From positions 149,876 through 213,875 of the forward strand of contig JBAKBP010001420.1 of assembly GCA_037953745.1 (NCBI GenBank): 64,000 bases of DNA, written 5' to 3'. The notes under the pieces are model-generated. The model was given only the letters and a program-made list of their open reading frames with translations, had not been told where the DNA came from and made no database searches. Shown here one piece after another: positions 22,155-33,337 of this stretch. The position numbers and the translations under genes are program-made. Within the stretch, counting starts at the first letter, position 1, and every line of letters begins with the position of its first letter. Origin of the DNA: Lithodes maja (Eukaryota; Arthropoda; Malacostraca; Decapoda; Lithodidae).

Positions 22155-24000
22155 TGTGACGCATGTCGAGTATGAGCATGCTGTACAGAACGCCCAGTCA
22201 GGCCCCACCCTCGCTAGGATCGTCAGGGCAGGAACTTTGGCTGTAGTCTGTGTAGAGTTTCCTAACTCAGTTTATGTGAACCGTTGTACTATAAGTATTA
22301 TCATTATGTATTTTGTTTTCTTCTAAGTCAACGAGTTCTATTTTATATCATTAGATATAAGTATTGTGTGTGGGACTTATATACAATGATGAGAGAGAGA
22401 GTTATGTAACGACGGCCAGTGAGCGCGCCACGAGGTGTGTAGGCCTCACTCCCTCCTCCCTCCTCCCTTCCTCCCTTTCAGCGCGTGGGAAGTTCTTTGT
22501 CGATCCCAGATTGAGAGAGAATATGACGTCATGATTGCCAGTGGGCGGTCCTTAAGTAGTTTGAGATATGCCGCTAGAGGGCCGAGTATAAAAAGAGAGG
22601 TTCTTGCCACCATTTCTTCAGAACTCATCAGGCAAAGCGACTTCTCATATCCCTTGCAACTATCCATATTCTTCCGACTGATGTGAACTTTCTCTACTCT
22701 CTGAACAGCCTATCTTCTTCCCTTCTCGTCCCTGTTTAACCTCCATGACCCCTTTGGTGCAGATTTAGTCAGCCAAAGTATTATCGCTTGAGTTCTCACG
22801 AGATAAGTGCCTGTTAGATAGCCTATTTTTGGAAGGGTTAACTAGAATAGGATTGATTGATGTTTGTTGCACTCGTATATGCATTTCCCTGTGTGCGATT
22901 ATTCATGTTCCTGTTTTCTGCTGGTTTAGGCAATGCTAGACTGGGATAGGGTTTCTGAGTTGTGATTTCCTATGAGTACTAGGTTGCGGTTGAACCAGTA
23001 CAATTGCAACGGAGACGTGGAACGCCTAGGTGGTCTTTCTGACTGTGTACCGTGGGAGTTTAGCACTGTGTTGCGAGTGAGGGCTTTTGCCTGTGCCACC
23101 CAACACTGTGCTATCTCATTTGCTTGACTTTGAGAGGATCGCCAGGAGAGAACCAGATACTAGTGATCTGGATCTCTCAAGAGAGCATCCCGTCAATTAC
23201 CGTAATTTGGCCGCACAGTCTTAAGGACCTCGCTAGGCTACGAGCCGCTTGCTCAGCCATTGTCTCTTAACCTTAGATATCCCAGCTAGACTTTGCTCGA
23301 CCAGCAGATACAGCATAGTATTGAAGCTTCTCCTTATGTATATTATTGTTTAAGCACTATTGATTTCATGTGTGGCACGCTTAGCTACTTCAGAGATTAG
23401 TGGCCCACGAGCACAATCTTAGTAGGCTATTGCCAGTGCATTGTCGGAGTACTTCTTCTTAATGTTTGCCATATCCTATTGCTTATTCTTATAATTCTTC
23501 TTATGTCAATTTAAAGCCTTTAATTACCAGTGAGTTATTCATTAAATTGCTGTTCAAAATCCGATACTTACTTCTTATGAGTATTCGAGAAGCATCTAAC
23601 TTATCAGAAGATTCCTTGCTTGATGCTCGAGGACTATTGTTTAACGTAACGTAATAGTGCCGATCCGAAGTAGAGGGTGGAGGACTTCTTAAGTTCTTAG
23701 TTCAAGGGTGGATTACTTCTGCTTCGGCCAACACTATTCTTTAGTGTTGTAATACTTTCTTCTTTGTTTGATTGTTGACCAGACTAGATAACTCCCATCT
23801 TGTTATTAGTCTGTTGTGTGAAACGCTAGTACCGAGTTCTTGTATACCCCGTTATAGCAGATAGAACTCTGGAGGGTAGTGGCGTTTTTTGTTCGGCTGG
23901 CAGTACTCTGGGGTTGGGATCGTGTGTTTCCGTTGTGGCAGCGAGCCATACTCGAGTCCTGTGTAAGAGCCCTAGTGTACCCGAGTGCCCGGTCGTAACA
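22155..24000 (+). repeat. E2 3' LTR
   Basis: 1846-bp copy of the 5' LTR, same length and ends; its TATA box is at 22587-22595. Confidence 0.95.
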
Positions 24001-24161
24001 AAAATAATACATAGTTATATAAATACCCTCCAAGAGAGTAAGTGAAAGCAATCAATAAACATAGAACAAATCCTAGGCGATACTTATTCAACTCATGGTG
24101 ATTCCTTTACAAACGAACTCAGGGCAGGTCAGCTTCAGATGGTGATGGAGAATACACTACC

Positions 24162-24165
<4 letters not shown>

Positions 24166-24212
<47 letters not shown>

Positions 24213-25315
24213 ATAGGTGGGTCTAAGGGGGGGAAAGGAGAGGGGGGGGGAGAGGGAAGAGAAAGGAGGAAAGTATGAAGGAAAGTAGGAGAGTAACAGT
24301 TGGTGGGCAGACCACCTTGCTATGTTGTGTGTTTGAAACATATGTTTTTGTGTTGGGGCAAGTGGTGTATTTTCTTTATGTTTGTTGTTTGGTAGCTAGC
24401 TAAGGACGAAGGTGTGGTTGTTATTATTATTATCATTATTTTTATTATTATTACTGTTTGTGTATAGTTGAGTTAACTATTTTTCTTTTTGGTTTGAATT
24501 TTATTTAGTATTTGTTTTTCTTAATATATTGGATCTGGTTCCTCTATTTCATTTATTATCTTTAGACTACTTTTGAACCAGGAGTGATGTCTGAGGTCTT
24601 GTTGTAATTCATGGTTATTTTTTATAGTTACGAATATCGGGTCTTGTAGGTGTTCTAGTCTGCTCCATATTTTCGTTGCCTGTTTGTGGATGCGTATATT
24701 AAGGGGTAGAGTGTTTGTGTGTTCGTGTATCTGGATAGTTGTCATCGTATATGGGTAACGTTGGTTAGTGGCAAATCTTAGTGCTTTATTTTGTATTATT
24801 TGTAGTTTTCTGAGTTGTGTTTTACTCAATGTATGTGTAGGTACGGGGGGATAGTCTAGGATTGGTAATATGAGTGTTTTTACTAGGTGTGTTTTTATGT
24901 TGGTGTTAAGAGCTGAGAAGCGGTATAGTTTGTTCAAGGCTATTTGTGCTAGGTTTTTCCTCTCTGTTACATTTTTGGTGTAGCCATTTGTGCTAATTGT
25001 TAGGCCAAGGAGTCTTCCATTTGGTTATTATTTATATGTACTGTATTTGGGTTTTCTTTTTTACTCCTAGTTGGATGACTGTGAATTTATTGACGTTTGT
25101 TTTAATTTTCCAGTTTTCCTCATAGTTGTTTATTATCTCTGCTTCTCTTTGGGTCTTTCTAACCATGATGGCTCTGGATGGCCCTCCATATCCTACGATC
25201 TGTGTTATATCGTCTGCATATGCGATGTTTGTGCCTGTTTGTGAGGGAGGGGTGTCGCTTGTGTAGATGGTGAATAGTGTTGGTGATAGTACTGATCCCT
25301 ACCAAACCTTGGTTC
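24166..25315 (-). pseudogene. LINE fragment with poly(A), minus strand
   Basis: The minus strand reads from a decayed RT block (GSVLSPTLF, preceded by a stop where Q is expected, near 25295) through an intact YADD (near 25215) to a C-terminal region open at 24521-24937 (LPILDYPP, LRFATNQRYPY). A G-rich 3' UTR and a 43-base A tail follow, seen as T at 24166-24208. The 5' half is missing and at least one frameshift lies between 24940 and 25080. This LINE differs from the other families here; the poly(A) tail suggests a Jockey/I-like rather than CR1-like family, but I am not certain. Confidence 0.75.
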
Positions 25316-25649
25316 GGTCAGGTAATATTACAATTTATTTATGAGTCATGGGTATACCTTTTCGAGGTATGAAAGGGCATGACAAATATCGTTTATTAAT
25401 ATTGCTCCGGTTATTAAAATCCTTAAAAATACAATGCATATATGGTTATATGGATGAACACATTCTATATTTATTAAAATTATATAACATGAGGAAATGG
25501 TGTATGGGAATGAGTGAAAATTAATTTAGTGTTATGTATTTACAGACATTAGATCGTGTGTATGGAAAGAAATCTTTATTAAGAAGAATATTGGAAAGAT
25601 AGTGGTTGCTCCATCTCGGCGTTGTTGCAGCGGTGGCCGTGGTAGAGTT

Positions 25650-25990
25650 GCATCGGAAAACAAGGAGGGTTTGATGCCTTAATTGCATAAACATGTCCTC
25701 GTCATACTCCAGGTCAGGTTCTTGAGAATACGTCGGCCATTTTCTTTTGGGTGAAGGGGGTAATGAGGGCAGATTAACAGATACCCTTTGGGGGGCCCTA
25801 GGGGAGGCACAGGTAGGGTGGAAGCTGAGGTTTTAACAGGGGTAACTGATTTACTTGTCTTCCCTTTATTTAAGAGGGTCAACTTCCCTATTTTTCGTTG
25901 TTCTTTGATGGCTGCAATCCTGCACTCTGCCAGCTGTTGTTGAGGTTGTTGAGGAGCCCTTTCTACTTTGGTTGTTATTTCAGTCCTAAT
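25650..25990 (-). pseudogene. Coding-looking fragment, possibly a LINE ORF1 or host relic
   Basis: On the minus strand a glutamine- and lysine-rich segment (ERAPQQPQQQLAECRIAAIK) runs into a 67-codon open piece at 25679-25882. A sister frame then encodes a proline-rich and acidic stretch (EPDLEYDEDMFMQ). The switch of frame near 25790 suggests a decayed ORF. No domain was recognised; a nucleic-acid-binding ORF1 of a neighbouring LINE is one possibility. Confidence 0.3.
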
Positions 25991-25994
25991 ATTG

Positions 25995-26130
25995 ACAAAG
26001 AAATGAGGTGAAAGGTCTTAAAATCTCCAAACTAATGGAACGAACGTCTTCAAATCTCAAAACTAATGGGGTTAAACATGAGACAGAAGGGGGACCAGAA
26101 GAAGCAATCATCTCCCCTCAATAAAATATA
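25995..26130 (+). mobile_element. Fragment of MITE family M3
   Basis: Matches the right half of M3 (44600-44964): the series 'aaaggtcttaaaat', 'ccaaactaat', 'aaaactaat', 'aaacatgag' occurs in the same order and spacing. Terminal TTAA sites are not preserved. Confidence 0.5.
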
Positions 26131-26219
26131 TACCCATTATATGTATCTGTTGCAAACCATAATTGAAGTCAAATAAATCAAAAATTATGTTCGATATTCT
26201 GAAATATCAAAGAAAGAGC

Positions 26220-27890
26220 TATAGTAATTTTTTTTTCAATGTGATTGAGGGAGGCAAAACGCAGAACTGCCTATAGCGAGTGCCTCCCCCATAGTTGAAA
26301 GAGTGACAGGGCCAAAATCAAGAGACGTTCGAGTCAAAATGCCTGGACACACAGAGTTTGAAGCAATTTAAGTCATAGGAAGAGGGAAAGACTGATTCTG
26401 GGAGAGAGTTCCATAGCTCAGCTGTTGAGTAGAAGAAAGTTTGAGAGTAACATTTCACTCTTGGGTTAGAGAGTTGCACAGAGTAGGGGTGGGATTGAGT
26501 TGCAAGACGGGTACCACGTACCCTACGTAAAAGAGGTGGTATACACTGGGAAAGCTCTGAGGAACATTGATTATTATAGTAGCGATAGAATAGCGAGAGA
26601 TATGCAACATTGCGGCGGAGAGAGAGAGAGATTGCAGAGAGTTGGTGAGAGGACGGGAGTTAATGATACGAAAGGCCTTCCTTTCAACTTTGTCTAGGAG
26701 AGCGGTGTGAGTGGAACCTCCCCACACATGTGAACAATACTCAATACAAGGACGCACAATGCCCCTGTACAGAGCAAGAAGCTGTGCAGGGGAAAAGAAC
26801 CCCCTAAGGCGGTTGAGCACACCCAGCTTCTGGGAGGCTTCCTTAGCAAGACTGGTAATATGGTCCTTCCAAATGAGAGCAGAAGAAAAAGAGACACCAA
26901 GAATATTGAGAGAAGATGAAGGGTTGATTTTTGTATTGTTGAAGAATAAGGGGTAGTCCGCTGGGAGATCCTGATGGGTAGATAGATGGAGAAATACGGT
27001 TTTGGAAGCATTAAAAGTAACAAGGTTTACTCTGCCCCAATTGGAGATAGTATTTAGATCAGAATTTAAGAGTTCTATGGCTTCATTACGTTTGTCGTTG
27101 AGGGACTGCTGGCTGGGGTGTTCTGAGAAACTAATGGAGTAGTGTAAGGTTGAGTCTTCTGCGTATGAATGGATGGGAATTAAGGTACAGTTGAGGAGAT
27201 CATTTATAAATATTAGAAAGAGAATAGGAGATAGGACAGAGCCCTGAGGAACACCGGAGTGTATAGGGTGAGGAAGTGAACGATGGTCGTTCACAACCGC
27301 GGCTATGGAACGGCCGGAAAGGAAATTAGAGACAAAGGCACAGATGGAGGGATAGAAACCGAAGATTTGCGCCAGACTCTATCAAAGGCTTTCGAAATGT
27401 CTAGTGCAATAGAAAAAGTCTCACCGAAGTCCCGAAAGGAGGATGACCAAGAGTTAGTAAGATATGAAAGAAGATCACCAGTAGAGCGACCCTTAAGGAA
27501 GCCATACTGGCGATCTGAGAGCAGATTATGAGAAGAGAAATGCTTAAGAAATTTGGAAGCAAGAATAGTTCAAAAACTTTAGAAAGACAAGAGATGAAAG
27601 CAATTGGACGATAGTTGGAGGGTTGAGAGCGGTCACCCTTCTTTGGGACAGGTTAAATGTGAGCAAACTTCCAGCATGAAGGGAAGACGTTAGAGGATAG
27701 ATAGAGACAACAGAGTTTGCCTAGGCAGGGAGTCAGCACGGAAGCACAGTTTTTGAGAACAACAGGAGGAACACCGTCCGGACCGTACGCCTTATTAGTG
27801 TTAAGCCCAGAGAGGGTAGAATGTACATCTTTAGAAGTGATTAGGATATTAGGCATACGTAAGAGAGAGGAGCAATGTTCACATTATATT
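26220..27890 (-). pseudogene. Decayed LINE ORF2 (RT region), minus strand
   Basis: Reading the minus strand, a finger-domain segment (27653-27856, AYGPDGVPPVVLKNC) is followed after frameshifts by a 279-codon open piece at 26455-27294. That piece carries GVPQGSVLSPILF, a damaged catalytic box YAED where YADD is expected, NASKTVFLHLS, and a C-terminal LYRGIVRPCIEYCSHVWGG block. It belongs to the same broad type as the LINE at 55.7-58.8 kb (both have HSYAxDSTLH). Loss of the first catalytic aspartate and several frameshifts make it a pseudogene. Confidence 0.8.
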
Positions 27891-28164
27891 ATTTACTTTG
27901 TAGTAAAATATAACATAACACCAAACATGAAATTCATTGATATTAAATACATTTCACAAATACTTAATATTAATGACTCTCGTGCTTGGCTGGGTTAGAA
28001 TTAAATTCAAATATTTCCAGCCAGAGTTACGTGGGGGCACTTGTAAAAATCCCTGTGTGGTATACTGGAATATGGATCCTACGACTTGTGTATGAATTGA
28101 AATACATTCTCCATGTAGGATTTCCCTTTGCCTTAACATGAATAAAAAAAAAGGTTAAGTTTCC

Positions 28165-28245
28165 TCCATCACGCCATGGTAGAGTTGGTTAAAGCATAGA
28201 AAATCGTCCCGACTGTCGGTGGTTCGAGTTCAGCTGGTAGTATAA
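28165..28245 (+). repeat. tRNA-like relic (SINE head)
   Basis: TGGTAGAGTTGG (box A-like, 28177-28188) and GGTTCGAGTTC (box B-like, 28221-28231) sit at tRNA-like spacing. No acceptor stem closes, so this is read as the head of a decayed SINE rather than a tRNA gene. Confidence 0.4.
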
Positions 28246-28298
28246 ATATCTTTAGTAGCCCACTTGGATTTATGAGATATAATTTACATATACATACA

Positions 28299-28299
<1 letters not shown>

Positions 28300-28362
<63 letters not shown>
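28300..28362. repeat. (AT)n microsatellite at PLE1 3' border
   Basis: About 60 bp of uninterrupted AT abutting the end of PLE1. Confidence 0.95.
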
Positions 28363-28364
<2 letters not shown>

Positions 28365-28444
28365 CTTCAATATTTCTGTCAATTTTCCTCTGGTGTTCTG
28401 AGAGCTTGTAGAGTAGGTATGCATATATTTTTGGTTTGGCCTCA

Positions 28445-28475
28445 ACGTTTTAACTTGTTCACAAATCATCTTCAG
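28445..28475 (-). ncRNA. Hammerhead-like motif in PLE1 3' end (degenerate)
   Basis: On the minus strand CTGAAGA (28469-28475) is followed by a small hairpin (TTGT...ACAA) and AAAACG. This parallels the better preserved motif in PLE2. The GAAA core half is altered to TAAAA, so activity is doubtful. Confidence 0.3.
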
Positions 28476-28802
28476 GAGAAGAAGTGAAAAGCGAATGAAT
28501 GAATGAATGAATTAATATAGAAAAAGTGGGTGAGGATGAAAGAAGGGAAATTTGTATTGGTTAAGTAGGAGAGACAGTGGTAATAGTGAGAGAAAATAGG
28601 GTGTCGGAGCTTGACCCAACGTGCGTGAGTGGAGTAGTTGGGTTGGGGTTGCATCGTAATTGTTAGAGCAGTTTCTTTAATGAGCTTTAGTGTGGCTTGC
28701 CAAGAAGGGGGCTGGGGATGGTGAGCGCAAGATGAAGGTGGGAGATGGTGGTGATGATGGTGGTGGTGAAGAAGCCGATGGTGTTATTCTTTTTCCAGAC
28801 AT

Positions 28803-29714
28803 TTAAGAAGGCTTCTCTGGTACAGACACTTGGAGAACTGTTTCTTGAAGGCTGGTGAGAGAGGTTTTCCTTCTGCTGCAGCTGCCTTGATCTGCTTGGT
28901 CAGCTCGCTGAAGCTCGCTGGCGGTGGCCCCCAAGTCGATGTCTCCATCATCTTCCTCCATCTCCTCCATGTCGACATCTTCTCCTATGGTGGACTCGGA
29001 GTAGTCGGCAGAGGAGGAGGCTGCCACCGGATGTTCAATGGTGGCAGGTGCTGGAGTCGAGGCTGCTACTGGTCCGGGATTGGTCGGTTCTTCAGCTGGC
29101 TCCTGCTCCTCCATCGGTGACAATTCCAGCTCCTCCGCTGGTGTTGAAGTTGCTGCCTCCTGGACTCTAGGTGTTGGAGTTTTCTGAAGGCAGAGTGGTC
29201 GAGGCAGAAGTTGAGTGTTGGAAGACTTCTTTTTGGGCGGCTTCTCGGTTGTTCTTCGGGCAAGGAGATCTGGAGGGATGATGATGGTAGGCAGGCCATT
29301 GGCAGCCAGAAGACCAGGCAGAAGCACTGAAAGCTGGCCTCGACCGTCCCCAGCAAGAGCAATGGCTGTGTGGACAATGACTGTGATGACGTCAGTCTTG
29401 AGGCCAGACTTCAGTCCGGTGATAGTGGGTTGCTTCTGCCTTCCTTGTGAGAGTTGGGAGCCCCTTACTGGTCTGCAATGGGGTCCTGTTACTCCTGCTG
29501 CCTCCTTGCCCTTCCTTCCCTCCTTGATGGTAAATTTCACTTTCTGTCCTTCACCTAGTGACGTTGTTGTGCTATCGATGTTAGGCACAACGTTCATCCT
29601 GTGGATGAAGAAATCAATTTTGTCCTGGTTTCTGGTGATGAATTCAAATCCTCTCTTTTGGTGAAACCACTTAACCACTCCAGAAAAGGTGGTGGGTTCT
29701 TCCTGGGTGGCCAT
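28803..29714 (-). CDS. Cold-shock-domain protein, intronless, within PLE1
   Basis: 303-codon open frame with a good context ATG (CACCATGG). Residues 10-78 form a cold-shock domain: VVKWF at 13-17, RGFEFI at 21-26 (RNP1-like, with Glu where Gly is usual), DFFIH at 34-38 (RNP2-like), GEGQKV at 54-59 and AAGVTGP at 72-78. This is a single-stranded nucleic-acid-binding fold as in Y-box proteins. The rest is unlike Y-box tails: a basic/hydrophobic middle, a proline- and glutamate-rich part and an acidic block (EEMEEDDGDIDL, about 250-262). It lies downstream of, and in the same orientation as, the Penelope RT/endonuclease. An intact frame beside a decayed RT is odd. Alternatives are a retrogene copy or an element-encoded RNA chaperone. 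Confidence 0.75.
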   Translation of the reverse strand: MATQEEPTTFSGVVKWFHQKRGFEFITRNQDKIDFFIHRMNVVPNIDSTTTSLGEGQKVKFTIKEGRKGKEAAGVTGPHCRPVRGSQLSQGRQKQPTITGLKSGLKTDVITVIVHTAIALAGDGRGQLSVLLPGLLAANGLPTIIIPPDLLARRTTEKPPKKKSSNTQLLPRPLCLQKTPTPRVQEAATSTPAEELELSPMEEQEPAEEPTNPGPVAASTPAPATIEHPVAASSSADYSESTIGEDVDMEEMEEDDGDIDLGATASELQRADQADQGSCSRRKTSLTSLQETVLQVSVPEKPS

Positions 29715-29778
29715 GGTGAGAGAGTGTAGAGGTATTGCTGAGAGGGAGTGGTGAGAGGTCGCGATGAATAAGGATTTT

Positions 29779-29786
29779 TATTTATA
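29779..29786 (-). promoter_or_regulatory. TATA box upstream of the cold-shock ORF
   Basis: TATAAATA on the minus strand, about 65-70 bases before the ATG at 29714, suggesting the ORF may have its own promoter. Confidence 0.4.
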
Positions 29787-30034
29787 GGGGTTAAGGAGAT
29801 CATGTAGGGAAGGTGGGAGGAGCTAGTTCTTGTTCCGAGGGTCCTGGTTGGTGGTGCACCGGCTCTGAGTGACACGCTGGCTGTATCTTGTTGTTGGATG
29901 GCTGGGGGTGGGGTTGCTTGCACTGTTATCCTGCATGGTGGTGGTGGTGGGAGGGGCAAGGGGGCGAGTCCGCATTGCTAGTTGAGGGCACGTGGCTCCT
30001 GGGGTAGGGGTGTGTCTCTCATAGATGGGAGTAT

Positions 30035-32795
30035 TTACAGGTCTTGTGTTTGATTATTAATGGTGGATCGTAGAGATAGGATGTGTAGTGCTTCAAGAAT
30101 AGTGAGTCGCCTGGGGTCATTATCTTTATCGATGACGGTGGTATGTCTTTCTAGGTCTGGGCGGCTCAGGTCTTGTTGGGTTAGATGTTTGTAGTGTTCC
30201 TTGATAGATCCAGTTTGAAGGTGTAGAGTTAGCCGACGAGATAGACGGGTTTGCATCATACCAATTTATTTTTGAGCTCCACAGTTCTCATTGTTGCATA
30301 TAGGCTATGTTGGTATATGACGTGGTCATCACTCATCTGGCTCTTCTTGGTGGTGGAGCGGTTCTTGAGGATGAGGGAGGAGGTTTTTGGTGATTTGTAG
30401 TAAATGATGACTCTGATTTTGTTGTCAGGGTTGGTGGGGTGTACGTTTCTGTCTATAATTTCCCTTATTATTTTTCGTCAGTTCTGTAGTCGAAAGACAT
30501 ATAATTCTGGAAGTACAGTTTTATGGTCTGTGAGATGTTGGTGTTGGGGTTGTCTTGACTGTACCATTGCTCTAATTGTCTCTTGATGGTGGTGGAAACT
30601 TCAGTGTTGGAATATCCGATGTTGATGAGAACTTGGGATGATCTTTCCCGTTCTTGGTGGATGTTCCGCCATGTGGTACAGTGGGTGAGGGCCCTCCTGA
30701 CGTAGGCAGAGATGGTGGACTGTAGATAACGTCGGGGGCACTCACTGTTTCCATTCAGGCATAGTCAGTTCTTGGTAGGTTTTGTGTATACTGTCGTTTT
30801 GAATCCGTTGTTGTGGGTGAAGATAAGAATGTCAAGGAAGGGGAGTCGTCCGTCGGTGGATCCTTCGTAGGTGAAGGGGAGTCCTGAAGCGGCCATAAAT
30901 CGTTGTTGTAGGTTCCGTAGTTCGTAGTTCACTGATGTCCTTAGCTCGCACAAATGTGCTGTCAACATTTCTGCAGTAGATGGAGGGGCAGTTCATCTCC
31001 AGGAGCTCTTCTACGATGGTGCCCATAAAGAAGTTGGCGAAGAGAACTCCCAGGGGGCTTCCCATCGCTACGCCATCGACTTGTTGGTACATATTTCTGC
31101 GTGGGCAGGTGAAGGGGGCATATTTGGTGCATAGTTTCAGCAGAGTCTTCATGGCTTTTTCAGGGAAGTCCAGTGGTGTAGTATCGGGGCAGTGGTAGAC
31201 ACGGCATAGGATGAAGTCTATGGTCCAATCCACCGGTACATTGGTGAAAAGGCTCTCGACATCAAGGGAAACGATGATGTGGTCTTCAGTCGGTGGGTCA
31301 TCTCGTAGGATTTTGAGGATGTCATTGGAGGATGAGAAGCTATATTTGCTTGGAGCTTAGGGAATGAGGAGGGTGTTGAGTGTCTTGGCTATCTGGTACG
31401 TGGCTGTGGGAATCGGGGAGATGATGGATTGTAGGGGGTTCCCAGGTTTGTGATTCTTGATGGTACCGCAGGCATATCCAGGTGAAAATTCTCCTATTAG
31501 TTTCTTGAAGTGGATCCATCCTGCTTTGGCAATTATAGCGGTCATGGTGGTGTTGGTTTTCCGCTTGATTTCTTCAGTTGGATTGCAAGTTATCTTCTTG
31601 AATTTGTTTTTGTCTCCCAGTATGTTGTCCATTTCTCGTAGGTATTCCTCTCTGTCGTGGATGGCCAGGCATGTGGCTTATCAGCTCTTTTGATAATGAT
31701 GTCTGGGTTCTCATGTAGTAGTTTGGCTGCCTGGAAGTGGGTCTTGTTGAGAATTTTGCTGTGGTGTGATCCTTTCGTTTCGGCGGCTTCGGCGAGTAGG
31801 GTGGGTTTGAGGGCGGGGGTGGTGGTAACCTTGCCACCTTTTTCTAGTCGCATGATGTCGTCAAGGAGGATTTCGATTTCAAATCTCTTGCGGTGGAGTT
31901 TGGGTTTATTGATGTTATTGATGTAAGGGGAGGTGTGGTGGAGTGGTCTTGCCACTGGCCTGGTAATCCAAAGGTCCCGGGTTCAAATCCCGATGTATCA
32001 ATGGGAAGATATTATTGGGATGGAATTTGTGCTGTACCTAGTATCAGTGCATTACCACAAAGCCCACCGAAACGTCAATAAAATACCCTCATTGTTCCCT
32101 GATTAAATAGCACTGTATGAATATTCCCATATTCAAAATATGCTATAGGGGTGCAATGCCTGGTGAGTTATCTGCTCAACAGGTGGCGTTGTGTGTGTGT
32201 AAGTGTGAGAGTCCGAGTGTAGAGGGTGAGACAGTGAAGCACGGGAACGAGATGGCTTCAGAGATGGGGTCGTTTCGGGCCATGAGTGAGCACCGTGCCT
32301 CATGTGAAGGCAAGATGGCAGGTGCTCGTTGTACTCTACGTGCTTCACATGTCTCACTCCCTAGACTGGAACAAGACCTCACGGGCTTCACTGTTCATTG
32401 TAAAGCGGTGAATGTTAAGGCTCTCAGCCTATGCCCGAGAGGAAGTAAGTTGGAATATAGAAAAAAAAAAAAAAAAAAAAAAATGGCAGTTGAGGCCCTT
32501 GCTGAGTAGGTTGTCTTGTTAGGGAGTCAGTTCAGTGTTGGTCAAGTTGATGTATCCTTTAGTAGGTCTTGGTAGCTTTATATTGCCACCGTATAGACGT
32601 GAAAGCTTATTGATGTTGGTGCTTTCTACTTTACATCTGTGTTGTTCTTTTAGTTGGTGGAGTCTGGTTGATTGGGTGCCGAAGTTCATCTGGTATAGTC
32701 TCACTATCCCACGTCATTATGAGGGCATCTCGTTCTCTGCATAGGAATTTGGCCATTTCTGGTTTCTCAGTTGCTTCTTCATGTACCAATTCATT
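30035..32795 (-). pseudogene. PLE1 reverse transcriptase plus GIY-YIG endonuclease (decayed)
   Basis: Penelope RT blocks appear in order on the minus strand in shifting frames. They are an N-terminal segment (32700-32484); the part after the SINE (31590-31926); GTIKNHKPGNPLQSI (about 31430); YQQVDGVAMGSPLG (about 31070); a damaged catalytic box VDSTF (about 30965); LPFLDILIFTHNNG (about 30820); and an AYVRRA-type block (about 30695). The endonuclease end keeps TRLSRRLTLHLQTGSIKEHY (30180-30250), which follows the YIG element in related proteins; YIG itself is lost to a small indel near 30260. Frameshifts, the SINE and the changed catalytic box make it inactive. Confidence 0.8.
31927..32483 (+). 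repeat. tRNA-headed SINE, copy a (full length)
   Basis: 557-bp SINE inserted in the PLE1 RT. The head (31927-32003) has box A TGGTGGAGTGG (31936-31946) and box B GGTTCAAATCC (31979-31989) at tRNA spacing, a long unrelated body, and a 23-base A tail (32461-32483). Copies b (37219-37709) and c (59342-59833) share body and tail. Transcription would be by RNA polymerase III from the internal boxes. No clear target duplication was seen here. Confidence 0.8.
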
Positions 32796-32798
32796 GTG

Positions 32799-32800
<2 letters not shown>

Positions 32801-32861
<61 letters not shown>

Positions 32862-32913
32862 CTGTATATATATATATATATTATTATATATATATAATTA
32901 TATATATATATAT
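32801..32913. repeat. (AT)n microsatellite at PLE1 5' border
   Basis: Interrupted AT tract abutting the 5' edge of PLE1. Confidence 0.9.
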
Positions 32914-32968
32914 TGAGTATATATCACAAATACACGTGAGCCACTAAATGTTTCCAAGCTCTCTCTCT

Positions 32969-32977
32969 CTATATATA

Positions 32978-33052
<75 letters not shown>

Positions 33053-33063
33053 GTGTGTATATA
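32969..33063. repeat. (AT)n microsatellite
   Basis: A second AT tract, 50 bp upstream of the acetyltransferase exon. Confidence 0.9.
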
Positions 33064-33118
33064 TACATATACTTTTTTTATTTTACTGTATGTTTATAAT
33101 GCATGTTGTGTTTGACAG

Positions 33119-33337
33119 GTTATAGGTGCAGGTGGTACTAAGGCCACCCTTCGCTCAGGCTACTACGGTGACCATATAAACAGCGCCCTCAGCTCAGGAC
33201 TCTCAGTAGCGGCCAGGCTGGGGGGCGAGGAGGGTACGCTGGTGGGGCTCTGTACGGGTATTGTCCTACGCTCTCACCAACAACAACAACAACAACAACA
33301 CCAATCCAACGACCCACTCAAAGCTGAGAACTGCCTG
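33119..33337 (+). CDS. GNAT acetyltransferase (arylalkylamine N-acetyltransferase-like), exon A
   Basis: 219-bp exon of 73 codons, phase 0 at both ends. It has a pyrimidine-rich acceptor (TTTGACAG, AG at 33117-33118) and a donor GTATGT at 33338. The frame is open and GC-richer than its surroundings, reading GYYGDHINSALSSGLSVAAR then GTLVGLCTGIVLRS, a pattern of the central strands of arthropod arylalkylamine N-acetyltransferases (acetyl-CoA-dependent, acting on dopamine, serotonin and similar amines). A CAA run encodes seven glutamines in a loop before DPLKAENCL. Exon B at 45013 continues in frame. Upstream exons were not found, so the gene start lies elsewhere or was missed. The exact substrate is unknown. 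Confidence 0.7.

Larger units (their letters stand above)
14437..24000 (+). mobile_element. LTR retrotransposon E2 (Ty3/Gypsy, Gmr1-type), intact
   Basis: A complete element of 9564 bp. It has two 1846-bp LTRs with only three mismatches noticed by eye, a primer-binding site three bases after the 5' LTR, one uninterrupted gag-pol frame, and a purine tract directly before the 3' LTR. AAAA on both sides is a possible 4-bp target duplication, though the A-rich context weakens this. The near-identical LTRs and open frame indicate a very recent insertion, possibly of a still competent copy. It could supply integrase and RT to E3. Confidence 0.95.
28363..32800 (-). mobile_element. Penelope-like retroelement PLE1 with extra ORF, minus strand
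   Basis: The element is bounded by (AT)n on both sides. On the minus strand it runs from a Penelope RT N-terminal region (32795-32484, with LLSKGLNCH at its end) through RT and a GIY-YIG-type endonuclease region to about 30035. An intact cold-shock-domain ORF follows (28803-29714), then a 3' region with a CTGAAGA...stem-loop...AAAACG motif near 28475. A SINE (31927-32483) interrupts the RT. The RT and endonuclease are decayed. Whether the cold-shock ORF belongs to the element or is a passenger cannot be settled from one copy. Confidence 0.7.

Noticed and set aside
28272..28487. Frames coding for repeating Ile-Tyr
   Set aside because: Translation of an (AT)n microsatellite.
29215..29664. 149-codon plus-strand frame opposite the cold-shock ORF
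   Set aside because: Shadow of the minus-strand gene, which has a recognisable domain and start context.
32117..32509. 130-codon frame (and its copy on the other strand at 37176-37598)
   Set aside because: Lies in the body of the SINE and ends in lysines coded by its poly(A) tail.
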